Source of the DNA: Halomonas sp. QHL1
GTDB taxonomy: Bacteria > Pseudomonadota > Gammaproteobacteria > Pseudomonadales > Halomonadaceae
Assembly (NCBI RefSeq): GCF_001882345.1
Contig: NZ_MINL01000001.1
Span: forward strand, 1,133,008 to 1,197,007
DNA: 64,000 bases
Direction: 5' to 3'
The number at the start of each line of letters is the position of its first letter. Position 1 is the stretch's first letter. Shown here piece after piece: positions 24,366-33,604 of the stretch. The notes beneath the pieces were generated by a model that ran no database searches, had not been told where the DNA came from, and was given only the letters and a program-made list of their open reading frames with translations. The position numbers and the translations under genes are program-made.

Positions 24366-24567
24366 CGGGCCGGTCTCCGGGCTGACGAGCGAAAGATGTC
24401 TCTAGCAAACAGAGCCACTCTTTTCCGAACGACCACCTTCCCGTGCGTGAGCACAGTGGCGTATTGGCCGTTCTTATCTCGATCACCGTTGCGGGGGCAG
24501 CGTTGGAATCACGCGAGGCGTTCACCAACTTCCCGTTTCACTAGCGGCTTTATCTACCGCCAGCACC
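24366..24567 (-). ncRNA. Cobalamin (AdoCbl) riboswitch upstream of btuB
   Basis: Read on the reverse strand it shows the ordered conserved blocks: GGTGCTGG, CGGGAAGTTGGTGAA, GCTGCCCCCGCAACGGTGA, the B12 box GCCACTG (24460-24454), GGGAAGGTG and finally GTCAGCCCGGAGACCGGCC. These are the diagnostic elements of the class-I cobalamin riboswitch. It ends about 160 bases before the btuB start. It should repress btuBFCD when adenosylcobalamin is plentiful. Confidence 0.95.
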
Positions 24568-24660
24568 TGAGAGTGGGCGTAAACTAGCAACTTGCCGTGG
24601 GGAGGTCAATTCATGATGAGCTGCTAGAGTAAAGGGCACCGCACGGAACAGGAGACGGTC

Positions 24661-25278
24661 ATGATCGATTCCTCGGCAGCCGGTGTGCCGCGCTGGCTAA
24701 AGCTGATGTTTACGCTGTGGATCCTGATCTGGGCACCGAGCTACGTAGTGCTGCTGGGGGCGCAGAACTTCTTTTGGCTGTGTAACGTGGCGAGTTTTCT
24801 GATATTGGCGGCACTTTGGAGCGAGCATCGCACTCTGATGTCGATGCAATGGCTAGCGGTGGCACTGGTCGGCAGCTTATGGAGCCTGGACGTCGCCACG
24901 GCTGCGCTCACTGGCGTGCATCCCATCGGCGGCACCGAGTATATGTTCGACCCGGAGCATCCACCCATGGCGCGAGCCATGTCGCTCTACCACATGGTGC
25001 TACCGCTGGTGGCGGGTATCGGCATAGCGAGACTTGGCTATGCGCGCCGCGCCTTACTTTGGCAGACCTTACTAACCTGGATGGTGTTGCCATTGACCTA
25101 TCTGCTTACCGACGCCGAGCGCAATATCAACTGGGTGCACGGGCCCTTCGGACAACCCCAGGATAGCCTCGACCCGTTGCTCTATCTTTTCCTGCTCACG
25201 CTGATCTGGCCCGTAGTGGTCTATCTGCCAGTGCATCTGCTGATGATTGGCTGGCAGCGCTGGCGGAGACAGGCTTAG
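24661..25278 (+). CDS. Hypothetical integral membrane protein
   Basis: A 205-residue protein with about six hydrophobic helices (FTLWILIWAPSYVVLLG, ASFLILAALW, WLAVALVGSLWSLDV, a central pair, and LLYLFLLTLIWPVVVYLPVHLLMI). A loop holds GTEYMFDPEHPPMARAMSLYHM, with acidic and His residues that might bind metal. No family is recognised. It has a good GGAGA site and is divergent from the btuB riboswitch, converging with the cobalamin operon. Confidence 0.7.
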   Translation: MIDSSAAGVPRWLKLMFTLWILIWAPSYVVLLGAQNFFWLCNVASFLILAALWSEHRTLMSMQWLAVALVGSLWSLDVATAALTGVHPIGGTEYMFDPEHPPMARAMSLYHMVLPLVAGIGIARLGYARRALLWQTLLTWMVLPLTYLLTDAERNINWVHGPFGQPQDSLDPLLYLFLLTLIWPVVVYLPVHLLMIGWQRWRRQA

Positions 25279-25704
25279 CTAATTTAAAGCCATCACTAAC
25301 CCATGGCGGACATACCAGACCTGCTCAGCCTGGGCAGTGGCGTCTTGGGTGAACCAGCCATTGAGATCACGCAGGCGGCGCTGTTCGGGCTGCATGGGCA
25401 CAATTCCGCGGCCCACTTCGCTAGCAATGATGATTAACGGCACATTTAGCTCGTCGGCGCGCTGGCAGAGTGCAGTCATATCGTTCTGCCACTGCTGGCG
25501 CAGGGCATCGTTATCGTCACGTTCAAGAGCAGCGCCCAGCCACTCAAGCACGCCTGTGATAACCAGCGGGGTATTGGCTACCAGCGCTTGCTGGCTATCG
25601 CTTAATGGCTTATCAATATCAAGACGCCACCCGTTCGCATTGGAAAAGCGTGCGGCTACGGCGTCGCGTTTGCCAGCGCAGGCACCGCCGATGAAGAGCT
25701 GCAT
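25279..25704 (-). CDS. Second, divergent CobU-like protein
   Basis: A 141-residue protein related to adenosylcobinamide kinase/guanylyltransferase. It has a P-loop-like FIGGACAGKRDAVAARF where CobU has GGARSGKS, and a C-terminal IIASEVGRGIVPMQPEQRRLRDLNGWFTQ-like block (SEVGxGIVP, RDLxG) shared with CobU. The usual central His/substrate segment (ARHRQSR) is not evident and the protein is ~50 residues shorter. The start is ATG 25704 seven bases after AAGGGGA. It overlaps cobC by 49 bases. A canonical cobU lies 1.3 kb upstream in the same operon, so this copy may have a changed role. Confidence 0.72.
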   Translation of the reverse strand: MQLFIGGACAGKRDAVAARFSNANGWRLDIDKPLSDSQQALVANTPLVITGVLEWLGAALERDDNDALRQQWQNDMTALCQRADELNVPLIIIASEVGRGIVPMQPEQRRLRDLNGWFTQDATAQAEQVWYVRHGLVMALN

Positions 25705-26309
25705 TGCCATTCCCCTTTGCCATGTTCGTCTTGCTGATAAATAAGCTGCCAGCGCCTGCCTTGGGCCTGAAGCACGGTACCGTCCCAAAAGTGAATCGTT
25801 TCAAAGCGGCGGCGCAGTTCACGAATCACACCGCCATGGGTGACGGCCAATACTTTTTTGTGCCCATCGGCGCGGGCATTAACTGCTAGGTCATGGAGCC
25901 AAGCGTCTAAACGCTCACGCAATTGGGCCGCCGATTCGCCGCCGGGAATTTGCAACTCGCCCACACTATCAATCCAGGCGCGGTAATGGGGTAAGTCCTT
26001 TAGCTCATCGTAAACTTTACCTTCGTACTCGCCGAAATCGAGCTCGCGCAGGCGCGACTCAAGCGAAAGTGGCACGCTGGCCTTGGCTACTTCAGACCAC
26101 TCCAGGGTTTGCTGGCAGCGATTAAGATCGCTTGAGTAGATGGCATCGAACCGCTCATCCACCAGTGCGTCACGCAGTGCCAGCAACCCATCTTCAGCAT
26201 CGGGAAACAGCAGCGGAATATCCTGCTGGCCTTGATAACGGCGCTCTAAATTCCAAGCGGTGATACCGTGGCGAACTGCCACCAGCTCCACAGTAAGATC
26301 AGTAGCCAA
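25656..26309 (-). CDS. cobC: Histidine phosphatase, alpha-ribazole phosphatase-like (CobC)
   Basis: A 217-residue phosphoglycerate-mutase-fold phosphatase. The catalytic RHG is in VAVRHGITAWNLERRYQG, the second His in LAVTHGGVIREL, with ELDFGEYEG and IPGGESAAQLRERL in between. In corrinoid clusters it removes phosphate from alpha-ribazole-5'-phosphate (or from the cobalamin 5'-phosphate). It overlaps cobS by 64 bases and the CobU-like gene by 49, consistent with one operon. Confidence 0.87.
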   Translation of the reverse strand: MATDLTVELVAVRHGITAWNLERRYQGQQDIPLLFPDAEDGLLALRDALVDERFDAIYSSDLNRCQQTLEWSEVAKASVPLSLESRLRELDFGEYEGKVYDELKDLPHYRAWIDSVGELQIPGGESAAQLRERLDAWLHDLAVNARADGHKKVLAVTHGGVIRELRRRFETIHFWDGTVLQAQGRRWQLIYQQDEHGKGEWQCSSSSAVPALANATP

Positions 26310-27016
26310 AGCTCTCCTCCTTCAATGGTGGCGCCTACCATATCGCCGTTAATCCCGTTAAACAGTCGCAACATTAGCCAGCGCATTAGTACCACAAAAA
26401 CAGTGACCGTTAGCATCATCAACACCAGTGCGGGCGCGAGCAGTGCTATCAACGCCAGCGGTATCAATGCCAGCGCCACATCTTGAGCGCTAAGCGACTG
26501 CTGCCAGCTCCACGCCAAGCCCTGCTGCTTGGCGCAGGGTGTTAGCACCAGTAATGCAACGCCTGCCCAGCGACCTAGCGCGGGGACTACTAATAGCCAC
26601 CAGAGAGGCGCCTGGTAGGTCAGCAGCGCCCACACCAGCACAGCCTTCCAGGCGAATAGAAACACCAGCGCCAGCATTCCGAAGCTGCCGATTTGCGGGT
26701 CTTTCATGATTTCCCAACGGCGCGCTAATGGCTGATTGCTGCCTAACGCATCGGCGATATCCATTACGCCGTCCAAATGCAGCCCACCCGAGAGCGCCAC
26801 CCACACGCTTAGTACCGCCAAAGCGGTGATCGGCGTGGGAACGTTGTGCATAGCAAACGCTATTAGCGCCAGCACGCTGCCTATCATCAACCCCACTAAC
26901 GGATAGGCGCGTATTGCCCAGCGGCGGGTATCGGGCGTCCAAGGGCAGGTAACAGGAATGGGGATGCGGGTAAGAAATTGCAGCGCCAGCAAGACACCGA
27001 AAAAGGCATTTTTCAA
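26246..27016 (-). CDS. cobS: Adenosylcobinamide-GDP ribazoletransferase (cobalamin synthase) CobS
   Basis: A 256-residue inner-membrane enzyme joining AdoCbi-GDP and alpha-ribazole. It shows LLALQFLTRIPIPV at the N-terminus, then SGGLHLDGVMDIADALGSN and MKDPQIGSFGMLALVFLFAWK, which hold the conserved acidic metal-binding residues, and NGINGDMVGATIE near the C-terminus. Its start overlaps the cobU stop by four bases (ATGA). Confidence 0.95.
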   Translation of the reverse strand: MKNAFFGVLLALQFLTRIPIPVTCPWTPDTRRWAIRAYPLVGLMIGSVLALIAFAMHNVPTPITALAVLSVWVALSGGLHLDGVMDIADALGSNQPLARRWEIMKDPQIGSFGMLALVFLFAWKAVLVWALLTYQAPLWWLLVVPALGRWAGVALLVLTPCAKQQGLAWSWQQSLSAQDVALALIPLALIALLAPALVLMMLTVTVFVVLMRWLMLRLFNGINGDMVGATIEGGELWLLILLWSWWQFATVSPLGI

Positions 27017-27594
27017 GCGCTGACCTCCTTACCATGCTTCCACTGCTTATCTTTCCACGTCAGTACACTGCCTGCGACGATTTCGAGTACCGTGTCGGCC
27101 TCTGCCGCTAACCAGCGATGGACGCGCTGGAGAAATGCCAGATAACGCCAGGTTTCCGCATCGGTAGGCGGCAGCGCTTCGTTAATATCATTGGAAACAA
27201 TCACCAAATGCACGCTGCGTGCTCGGGCATCAGCCAGTGCGTTTGCCAGCAACACTAAACCTTCTTCTTCGCATAGTTCTTCGCTTAGCTCACTGGCATA
27301 CAAGACCTGACTGGCCCAGAGGGTTAAGCAGTCCAGCAGCACGGCGCTTCCATCTGGCACCTTGGCAATCGCTTGATCAATTCGTAGCGGTGCCTCTATG
27401 GTTTTCCACTGCACGTTCTGCCACTGCTCTTGCCTGGATTGTCGGTGGCGAGCCACTCGTTCGGCCATTTCGTCGTCGTACACTTCTGCGGTGGCTAAGT
27501 AGTAACAGGGCGAACTGCCCGCGGCACTCACCGCTCGCTGCTCGGCTATCTGGCTTTTGCCCGAGCGCGCCCCACCGCTAACGAAGACAATCAT
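27013..27594 (-). CDS. cobU: Adenosylcobinamide kinase/guanylyltransferase CobU
   Basis: A 193-residue bifunctional enzyme that phosphorylates adenosylcobinamide and attaches GMP. The P-loop is VSGGARSGKSQIAE, with the ARHRQSRQEQW-type guanylylation segment (RVARHRQSR), VLLDCLTLW and the SNDINEALPPTDA block in place of the common SNEVGxGIVP. This last variant is notable because the second CobU-like protein has the standard SEVGRGIVP. It overlaps cobD by four bases. Confidence 0.93.
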   Translation of the reverse strand: MIVFVSGGARSGKSQIAEQRAVSAAGSSPCYYLATAEVYDDEMAERVARHRQSRQEQWQNVQWKTIEAPLRIDQAIAKVPDGSAVLLDCLTLWASQVLYASELSEELCEEEGLVLLANALADARARSVHLVIVSNDINEALPPTDAETWRYLAFLQRVHRWLAAEADTVLEIVAGSVLTWKDKQWKHGKEVSA

Positions 27595-28697
27595 GCAGTT
27601 CCTTTTTCCAAAACATTTTTCAACACGCTTATCAGCCGACGATTTGCAGCTTCGTCGCGTAGCGCCACCCGCAGCCAGTCGCCGTTGAGCCCAGTAAAAT
27701 TATGGGTATGACGAACCAAAATACCCTGGCGTAGCAGCTGCTCAAAAAGCGCATCGCTGTTAATTTCATGCTTGGCGCTAGGCCGGATAAGAAAAAAACA
27801 CGCGTGGGTAGGCACGACTTCTAACCCTAACTCAGTAAGCGCTTGAGCCATACGCGGACGCTCGCTGGCCAGCCACCGCTGCGTGCGCCGGGCAAAGGCA
27901 TCATCCGCTAGCAGCGGCGCTACCAGTTCAGCCGCGAGGTGATTAACGCTCCAGGGCGGCTGGTGGGTCTGGGCCGCTTGAGCAGTCGCCGCATCCGCCA
28001 GCAGGTAGCCCAGCCGAAGCCCTGGCAGGGTATAAAACTTGGTCATGGAGTGCAGCAGAATCAGATGCGGATAGGGCGCCAACAGCGGTGCCAGCGAAGC
28101 CTGCTGTGGCGACTCACCCACCATATCGATAAAGGCTTCGTCGACCACAACGCGGCAACCAATCGCAGCGGTGTAATTCAACAAGGCCTCCATTGCAGGA
28201 ATATCGATAAGCGTAGCGGTAGGATTATTGGGTCGGCATAGAAACAGCAAATCAGTGCCACTTAACGCTGCCAGCAGCGAGTCAATGTCCAGCGTAAAGT
28301 GCGGCGCGGGCAGCGCGATCTCGCTGATTGAAAGCCGATGGGCACGACAAGCGCGGACATACTCGCCAAAGCTTGGGGTAATAATCGCCGCGCGCTTCCC
28401 CGCATGCAGCGCGGCGGCGAGGAAAATAGCCTCAGCGCCGCCGTTAGTCAGCAGCACCTGTTCCGGCTGTAGCTGGTGATGGGTGGCGATGGCCTGACGA
28501 GCAGCGGGATAATCGGGCGTGGGGTAGCGTTCAAGACCTGTCAGCTGTTTTGCTAACCAATCGCTAACCCACGCTGGCGGCCCCAAGGGATTGAGGTTGG
28601 CGCTAAAGTCGTCCAGGCGTTGATCTGCAGGTAACCCAAAGTGGGCTAACAGTGCCTCGGCCTGGCCGCCGTGGCTGGGCCATATTAATTTGCTCAT
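27591..28697 (-). CDS. cobD: Threonine-phosphate decarboxylase CobD
   Basis: A 368-residue PLP-dependent enzyme of the aminotransferase I fold that makes (R)-1-amino-2-propanol phosphate for the nucleotide loop. N-terminal DDFSANLNPLGPP is typical. LTNGGAEAIFLAAAL, LLFLCRPNNPTATL and VVVDEAFIDM precede the PLP lysine in LHSMTKFYTLPGLRLGY. It is called cobC in Pseudomonas nomenclature. It lies eight bases after cbiB. Confidence 0.93.
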   Translation of the reverse strand: MSKLIWPSHGGQAEALLAHFGLPADQRLDDFSANLNPLGPPAWVSDWLAKQLTGLERYPTPDYPAARQAIATHHQLQPEQVLLTNGGAEAIFLAAALHAGKRAAIITPSFGEYVRACRAHRLSISEIALPAPHFTLDIDSLLAALSGTDLLFLCRPNNPTATLIDIPAMEALLNYTAAIGCRVVVDEAFIDMVGESPQQASLAPLLAPYPHLILLHSMTKFYTLPGLRLGYLLADAATAQAAQTHQPPWSVNHLAAELVAPLLADDAFARRTQRWLASERPRMAQALTELGLEVVPTHACFFLIRPSAKHEINSDALFEQLLRQGILVRHTHNFTGLNGDWLRVALRDEAANRRLISVLKNVLEKGTA

Positions 28698-28705
28698 AAT
28701 AGCCC

Positions 28706-29698
28706 CTAAAAAATGAATAGCAGCCCCATTATCACGACCACCGACAGCAACATAAATAGCATCCAGGCGCCGTGCATTAAGCTAACTGTAGCGGTGATAT
28801 GGGCAACACGCAGCGACTCTAACGGCTCGCCCAAGGTCGCCCGGTGGGAAGCCACGTTTTGGTAAAAATTAGTACCCCCTAGCTGAACACCTAGCAGCCG
28901 GGCAACCATGGCCTCTGGCCAGCCGGCGTTGGGGCTAGGGTGACCCGGTGCATCTCTGCAGGTGCCGCGCAGTGCGCCTTGCCAGCGCAGGGTCAAAACA
29001 CCTGAAACATTGAGTAGCAGACCAGCGAGCCATAGGCACAGTGCGGTCAAGCGTGCGGGCACACAGTTAACCATATCGTCCAACTTGGCGGAGGCATATC
29101 CAAAATCAGCATAGCGCTGGTTTTTGTAACCTACCATCGAATCCAGGGTATTAACCGCCTTATACGCCAGCGCTAGTGGCGCCCCGCCGATAAGCGCAAA
29201 AAACAGCGGCGCAGTAATGCCGTCAACGGTATTCTCCGCCACGGTTTCCACCGTGCCCCGGGTAATCTCCGCTTCATCTAAGTTTTGCGTATCGCGGCCT
29301 ACTATCATGCCCAGCGCCTTCCGGGCGGCGGGCAAATCGCCTTTGGTCAGCGGTTCAACTACGGCGCGGGCCGCGTCGCCCAAGCCTTTGATCGCTAGCG
29401 TGGTGGAGAGCAGCCAAAGCTCGGTGATCAATGCTAGGCCAGGATGCAAGCGTTCCAGCAGCGCCAGCGCTAGCCAGCTAATTCCCCAAACGCCGCCGAC
29501 GACAATAATCGTTAGCAGGAAGCCACTCACTCTGCGCTGCTGCACCGTGCCACGATTCCACAGCCGCTCAAAAGCGCTGATAAAGCGCCCGATTAGCACC
29601 ACCGGATGTGGTATTGAGCGTGGATCGCCAACCACTAAATCGATCGCTATCGCAAGCATCACCATGACGATGCTTGATAGCGTGAAAGGCATGTTCAT
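28706..29698 (-). CDS. cbiB: Adenosylcobinamide-phosphate synthase CbiB
   Basis: A 330-residue membrane protein linking aminopropanol (phosphate) to adenosylcobyric acid. Typical features are IDLVVGDPRSIPHPVVLIGRF at the start, GMIVGRDTQNLDEAEI, ENTVDGITAPLFFALIGGAPLALAYKAVNTLDSMVGYKN and a C-terminal DAPGHPSPNAGWPEAMVARLLGVQLGG. It overlaps cbiZ by four bases. Confidence 0.95.
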   Translation of the reverse strand: MNMPFTLSSIVMVMLAIAIDLVVGDPRSIPHPVVLIGRFISAFERLWNRGTVQQRRVSGFLLTIIVVGGVWGISWLALALLERLHPGLALITELWLLSTTLAIKGLGDAARAVVEPLTKGDLPAARKALGMIVGRDTQNLDEAEITRGTVETVAENTVDGITAPLFFALIGGAPLALAYKAVNTLDSMVGYKNQRYADFGYASAKLDDMVNCVPARLTALCLWLAGLLLNVSGVLTLRWQGALRGTCRDAPGHPSPNAGWPEAMVARLLGVQLGGTNFYQNVASHRATLGEPLESLRVAHITATVSLMHGAWMLFMLLSVVVIMGLLFIF

Positions 29699-30387
29699 AG
29701 AGGCATCTCATTAGCGCTGGCTAGCGAGTTCAGCGTTGCCTGATACACCGCTCTTCCAATCGCTCGACCCAGAACCGTCCCTGAACCGGCATAGGGAGTG
29801 AGTTCTCCGCGTTGGGTGGCTGCCATACAGACACAATCCGTCGACGTGCCGGTAGCCGCTGTACCGCTATGTGTATCGATAACGCCAGCCATATAGAGCG
29901 CCTGAACCTTAGCCTCTGTAATCGACAGGCACGCATTCACCAGCGCACCATCGGTCAGGTGGGCATCGACAAATACAAAAACGTTGATAGTGCCTGCAAC
30001 TAAGCGGGGATCTTGTGAGTGAATCGCGGTGATATCCACCGCATTGCCCGCTCCCGCTGTTACCAACGCCATAACGCCATGGTCTAGATGCGCTAATGGC
30101 ATGCTGACGATGGAGGCATTGCTTAAACGCACTGCGGTCATCATGGCGACCGATGAAGCGGGCATACCCGTGTCACCCAACCAGGCGCTAAGATCCGCCT
30201 TTGGAGCGCGCCCATCGTAACGGTAATCAACATGAAAGTTGGCAAAGTGCTGCTTGCTGCCAAAACCATCGCCTATCAGCGCGCTGCTCAGAGTGCGTAG
30301 CGGTAACTGAGAGGTTATCGCCAGACACTGTTCGCTTTGCGAGAGCGTTAATGGCTGACTAAAGGGAAGTCTCTCCAACATACTCAT
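29695..30387 (-). CDS. cbiZ: Adenosylcobinamide amidohydrolase CbiZ
   Basis: A 230-residue enzyme that removes aminopropanol from cobinamide to yield adenosylcobyric acid, which CbiB re-uses. Recognised by LRTLSSALIGDGFGSKQHFANFHVD, TDGALVNACLSITEAKVQAL and DTHSGTAATGTSTDCVCMA, conserved in CbiZ. Its presence marks a route for salvage of foreign corrinoids. It overlaps cobT by four bases and cbiB by four bases. Confidence 0.9.
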   Translation of the reverse strand: MSMLERLPFSQPLTLSQSEQCLAITSQLPLRTLSSALIGDGFGSKQHFANFHVDYRYDGRAPKADLSAWLGDTGMPASSVAMMTAVRLSNASIVSMPLAHLDHGVMALVTAGAGNAVDITAIHSQDPRLVAGTINVFVFVDAHLTDGALVNACLSITEAKVQALYMAGVIDTHSGTAATGTSTDCVCMAATQRGELTPYAGSGTVLGRAIGRAVYQATLNSLASANEMPL

Positions 30388-31433
30388 AGGGTGGCTTTAT
30401 CACTTACACCGGCATCTGCGAAAGTGGCCATTTCTGCCATCATCGCTGCCGCTGCTTGTAGCAATGGATACGCCAGCGCCGCGCCGCTCCCTTCTCCTAG
30501 CCGCATGCCCATATCGAGCAGTGGCTTGGCCTCCAGCGCTTTTAACGCGACATCGTGGCCTGGCTCCTGTGAGCTATGACCAAAAATCAGGTAGCCACGC
30601 ACTGCGGGGCAGAGTCGGCAGGCAGTGAGCGCGGCGACGGTGGCAATAAAGCCATCCACAATGGCGGGTAAGCGTTGGGCCGCTGCGGCCAAATAAGCGC
30701 CGGTCATAGCGGCAATCTCCAGGCCGCCCAGTTTGGAGAGCACCTCAAAAGGTGCCAGCGGGTCAGCGTTGCGCGCAGCGATAGCACGTTCAATCACCGC
30801 GACTTTGTGCGCCTGCTGCTGCTGGTTAATCCCCGTTCCCGCGCCTACCACGCTTGCCACCGACTCACCCGTTAGTACTGCTAATATCGCGCTACTGGCA
30901 GTCGTATTGGCAATGCCCATTTCACCGACGATAATGCACTTTGCACCCGCCCTTTTTGCTCGTTCCACGGACGCCACGCCCACATTAATAGCCTCAATGG
31001 CTTCAGCCGATTGCATCGCGTCTTCCTCCACCATATTGGCGGTGCCGTGGCGCACCTTGGCAGAGGTCACACCAGGCAGTGTTAACGGCGAAGCTACGCC
31101 CACATCCACGATCTCGACCTGTGCGCCTATCTGACGGGCAAAGACATTAATCGCCGCCCCACCGTTGGCAAAGTTAGCCACCATCTGGGCGGTCACTGCT
31201 TGAGGAAAGGCAGATACCCCTTCTGCGGCAACGCCATGATCGGCGGCAAACACAATCACCGCTGGCGGCGTTACGCTGGGCTTTAGCTCACCGCTGATAT
31301 CGCTCAGCTGAATAGCTAACTCTTCTAAGCCACCCAAACTACCTGGCGGCTTGGTCAGCGTATCCAAGTAGCGACGCGTCTCTTCACCGGCATTGAGATC
31401 AACTGACTGAATGTGGTCAACAATGGCGTGCAT
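30384..31433 (-). CDS. cobT: Nicotinate-nucleotide:dimethylbenzimidazole phosphoribosyltransferase CobT
   Basis: A 349-residue enzyme that activates the lower ligand as alpha-ribazole phosphate. TKPPGSLGGLEELAIQLSDI near the N-terminus, VFAADHGVAAEGVSAFPQAVTAQM, and the C-terminal LGEGSGAALAYPLL with the catalytic Glu are all present. It leads the operon cobT-cbiZ-cbiB-cobD-cobU-cobS-cobC-cobU2. I see no cobalamin riboswitch before it. Confidence 0.96.
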   Translation of the reverse strand: MHAIVDHIQSVDLNAGEETRRYLDTLTKPPGSLGGLEELAIQLSDISGELKPSVTPPAVIVFAADHGVAAEGVSAFPQAVTAQMVANFANGGAAINVFARQIGAQVEIVDVGVASPLTLPGVTSAKVRHGTANMVEEDAMQSAEAIEAINVGVASVERAKRAGAKCIIVGEMGIANTTASSAILAVLTGESVASVVGAGTGINQQQQAHKVAVIERAIAARNADPLAPFEVLSKLGGLEIAAMTGAYLAAAAQRLPAIVDGFIATVAALTACRLCPAVRGYLIFGHSSQEPGHDVALKALEAKPLLDMGMRLGEGSGAALAYPLLQAAAAMMAEMATFADAGVSDKATL

Positions 31434-31601
31434 GCAAGCTCCGAGTCGGTGGGGTAATCAAAAATTCAAAGGCAAAGCACAAAATGGTAGCAAAAGCCGG
31501 GGTGCTATACTTGCTATTTCATTGGCCGATCTTCCACCCTGTCAGGGTCTTCTAGATATATCTATGCTTCTTGGCGTGCTGCTACTTGCACATCAAATTC
31601 G

Positions 31602-31616
31602 GGTAATAAAACTACA
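31602..31616. promoter_or_regulatory. HexR-like operator 1 upstream of edd
   Basis: GGTAATAAAACTACA matches 14 of 15 positions of the HexR motif TGTARTWWWAYTACA as I recall it. It lies 113 bases before the edd start. Confidence 0.6.
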
Positions 31617-31663
31617 ACTAGAGTTTTTATTGCCGTAAAGTCTCTTATATCGACGCCAAAAAA

Positions 31664-31678
31664 TGTAAAATAACTACA
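31664..31678. promoter_or_regulatory. HexR-like operator 2 upstream of edd
   Basis: TGTAAAATAACTACA matches 14 of 15 positions of the HexR motif and lies 50 bases before the edd start. Two boxes in tandem at the right distance support HexR control. Confidence 0.65.
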
Positions 31679-31714
31679 AGCTTCACTCACCGTCTCTATC
31701 ATGCAGAGGTCACT

Positions 31715-33604
31715 ATGCCGAGCTCAACACCTGCCACTTTAAACCCCACCGTTGCTGAGGTTACCCAGCGCATTCGTGAGCGTTCTGCTGAGCGTCGCGC
31801 CCTCTACGAGCGGCGCATGGCTGACCAGCACAAACGTGGCGTGCACCGTGCTGAGCTAAGCTGCGGCAATCTGGCCCACGGCTTCGCTGCCTGCAACCCG
31901 CGTGATAAGGGCGAACTGAAGCTGATGAACAGCGCCAACTTGGGCATTATCTCGTCTTACAACGATATGCTCTCGGCACACCAGCCGCTCGAAACGTTTC
32001 CCGAAACCATTAAAGCAGCTGCACGGGATATGGGCTCTACCGCCCAATTTGCCGGTGGCGTTCCGGCTATGTGCGACGGTGTAACCCAGGGCCAGCCGGG
32101 TATGGAGCTATCGCTGTTTTCCCGTGATGTAATTGCCATGTCCACCGCGGTGGGTCTCTCACACAATATGTTTGATGCCGCGCTTTATCTGGGCGTGTGC
32201 GACAAAATTGTTCCGGGGCTGTTTATTGGCGCGGCGCGTTTTGGCCACCTGCCCGCCATGTTTGTACCGGCGGGCCCCATGCCCAGCGGCTTGCCCAATA
32301 AAGAGAAGGCACGTATCCGCCAACTCTATGCCGAGGGTAAAGTCGGCCGTGCTGAACTGCTCGAAGCCGAGTCAGACTCTTACCACAGTCCCGGCACCTG
32401 TACTTTCTACGGCACCGCCAACTCCAACCAGCTCATGATGGAGATGATGGGGCTACACCTGCCCGGCACTTCTTTTGTGAACCCAGGCACTGAAATGCGC
32501 GAAGCCCTGACGCGCTACGCCACCGAACAAGCGATTCGCAACACCGAACCCGGCGGCGACTATCGTCCGTTCTACAAGCAGATTGATGAGCGTGCGATTG
32601 TTAACGCCGTGGTAGGTCTACTGGCCTCGGGCGGCTCGACCAACCATACGCTCCACCTGATTGCCATGGCGGCCGCTGCGGGCATTACTCTGAACTGGGA
32701 CGATTTTACCGATCTTTCAGCGGTTACCCCCAGCCTCATGAGGGTTTATCCCAACGGCCAAGCCGATATCAATCACTTCCAAGCGGCGGGTGGCATGAGC
32801 TACCTGTTCCGCGAATTGCTGGGCGCGGGCTTGATTCACGGCGATATTCCCACCGTATTCGGCACCGACCTAACCGCCTACACCCAAGAGCCGTTCCTTG
32901 AAGATGGCAAAATCGTTTGGCACGAAGGCCCCGAAAAAAGCCTTGATGAAGACGTGCTCAGCCCGGTATCGACACCGTTCGCGCCGACGGGTGGCTTGAC
33001 GGTCATGAAAGGCAACCTGGGCCGCGGTGTGATCAAAGTCTCCGCAGTGACGGAAGAGCATCGCGTGGTAGAAGCGCCGGTGAAGATCTTCGAAGATCAA
33101 AACGAAATGAAGGCCTCTTTCGAATCCGGCGAGCTGGATCGCGACGTGATTGTGGTGGTTCGCTTCCAGGGCCCCAAAGCCAACGGCATGCCCGAGCTGC
33201 ACAAACTGACGCCTTTCCTGGGCGTGCTGCAGGACCGTGGCTTTAAAGTGGCACTGGTCACCGATGGCCGTATGTCTGGAGCGTCCGGCAAAGTGCCTGC
33301 GTCCATTCACATGAGCCCCGAAGCCCTGGACGGCGGTCCGCTGGCCAAACTGCGCGATGGCGATATTATACGCCTGGATGCCAACGCCGGTACGCTGGAA
33401 GCCAAAGTCGACCCCGCCACCTGGGCTAAACGGGAACTGGCCATTGGCAATCTGGATCACTACCACGTGGGCTTGGGTCGTGAGCTGTTTGGTGGCTTCC
33501 GCCACCTGGCCATGCGCGGTGAAGAAGGCGCTGGTGTCTTCGGTGGCTTTGAAGCCGATGATCTCGCCCGTCAGCAGGGGCAAATCTCAGAAGAGGATGC
33601 CTGA
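31715..33604 (+). CDS. edd: Phosphogluconate dehydratase Edd
   Basis: A 629-residue IlvD/Edd-family dehydratase of the Entner-Doudoroff pathway (6-phosphogluconate to KDPG). Iron-sulfur region signatures are [42 protein letters not shown] and [12 protein letters not shown], with [22 protein letters not shown] near the C-terminus. The start at 31715 follows GAGG. Its stop overlaps the glk start (TGATGA), so they are co-translated. Confidence 0.97.
   Translation: MPSSTPATLNPTVAEVTQRIRERSAERRALYERRMADQHKRGVHRAELSCGNLAHGFAACNPRDKGELKLMNSANLGIISSYNDMLSAHQPLETFPETIKAAARDMGSTAQFAGGVPAMCDGVTQGQPGMELSLFSRDVIAMSTAVGLSHNMFDAALYLGVCDKIVPGLFIGAARFGHLPAMFVPAGPMPSGLPNKEKARIRQLYAEGKVGRAELLEAESDSYHSPGTCTFYGTANSNQLMMEMMGLHLPGTSFVNPGTEMREALTRYATEQAIRNTEPGGDYRPFYKQIDERAIVNAVVGLLASGGSTNHTLHLIAMAAAAGITLNWDDFTDLSAVTPSLMRVYPNGQADINHFQAAGGMSYLFRELLGAGLIHGDIPTVFGTDLTAYTQEPFLEDGKIVWHEGPEKSLDEDVLSPVSTPFAPTGGLTVMKGNLGRGVIKVSAVTEEHRVVEAPVKIFEDQNEMKASFESGELDRDVIVVVRFQGPKANGMPELHKLTPFLGVLQDRGFKVALVTDGRMSGASGKVPASIHMSPEALDGGPLAKLRDGDIIRLDANAGTLEAKVDPATWAKRELAIGNLDHYHVGLGRELFGGFRHLAMRGEEGAGVFGGFEADDLARQQGQISEEDA

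Noticed and set aside
31434..31601. Cobalamin riboswitch before cobT
   Set aside because: None of the B12-box or GCAACTGT-type blocks occurs on the reverse strand here.
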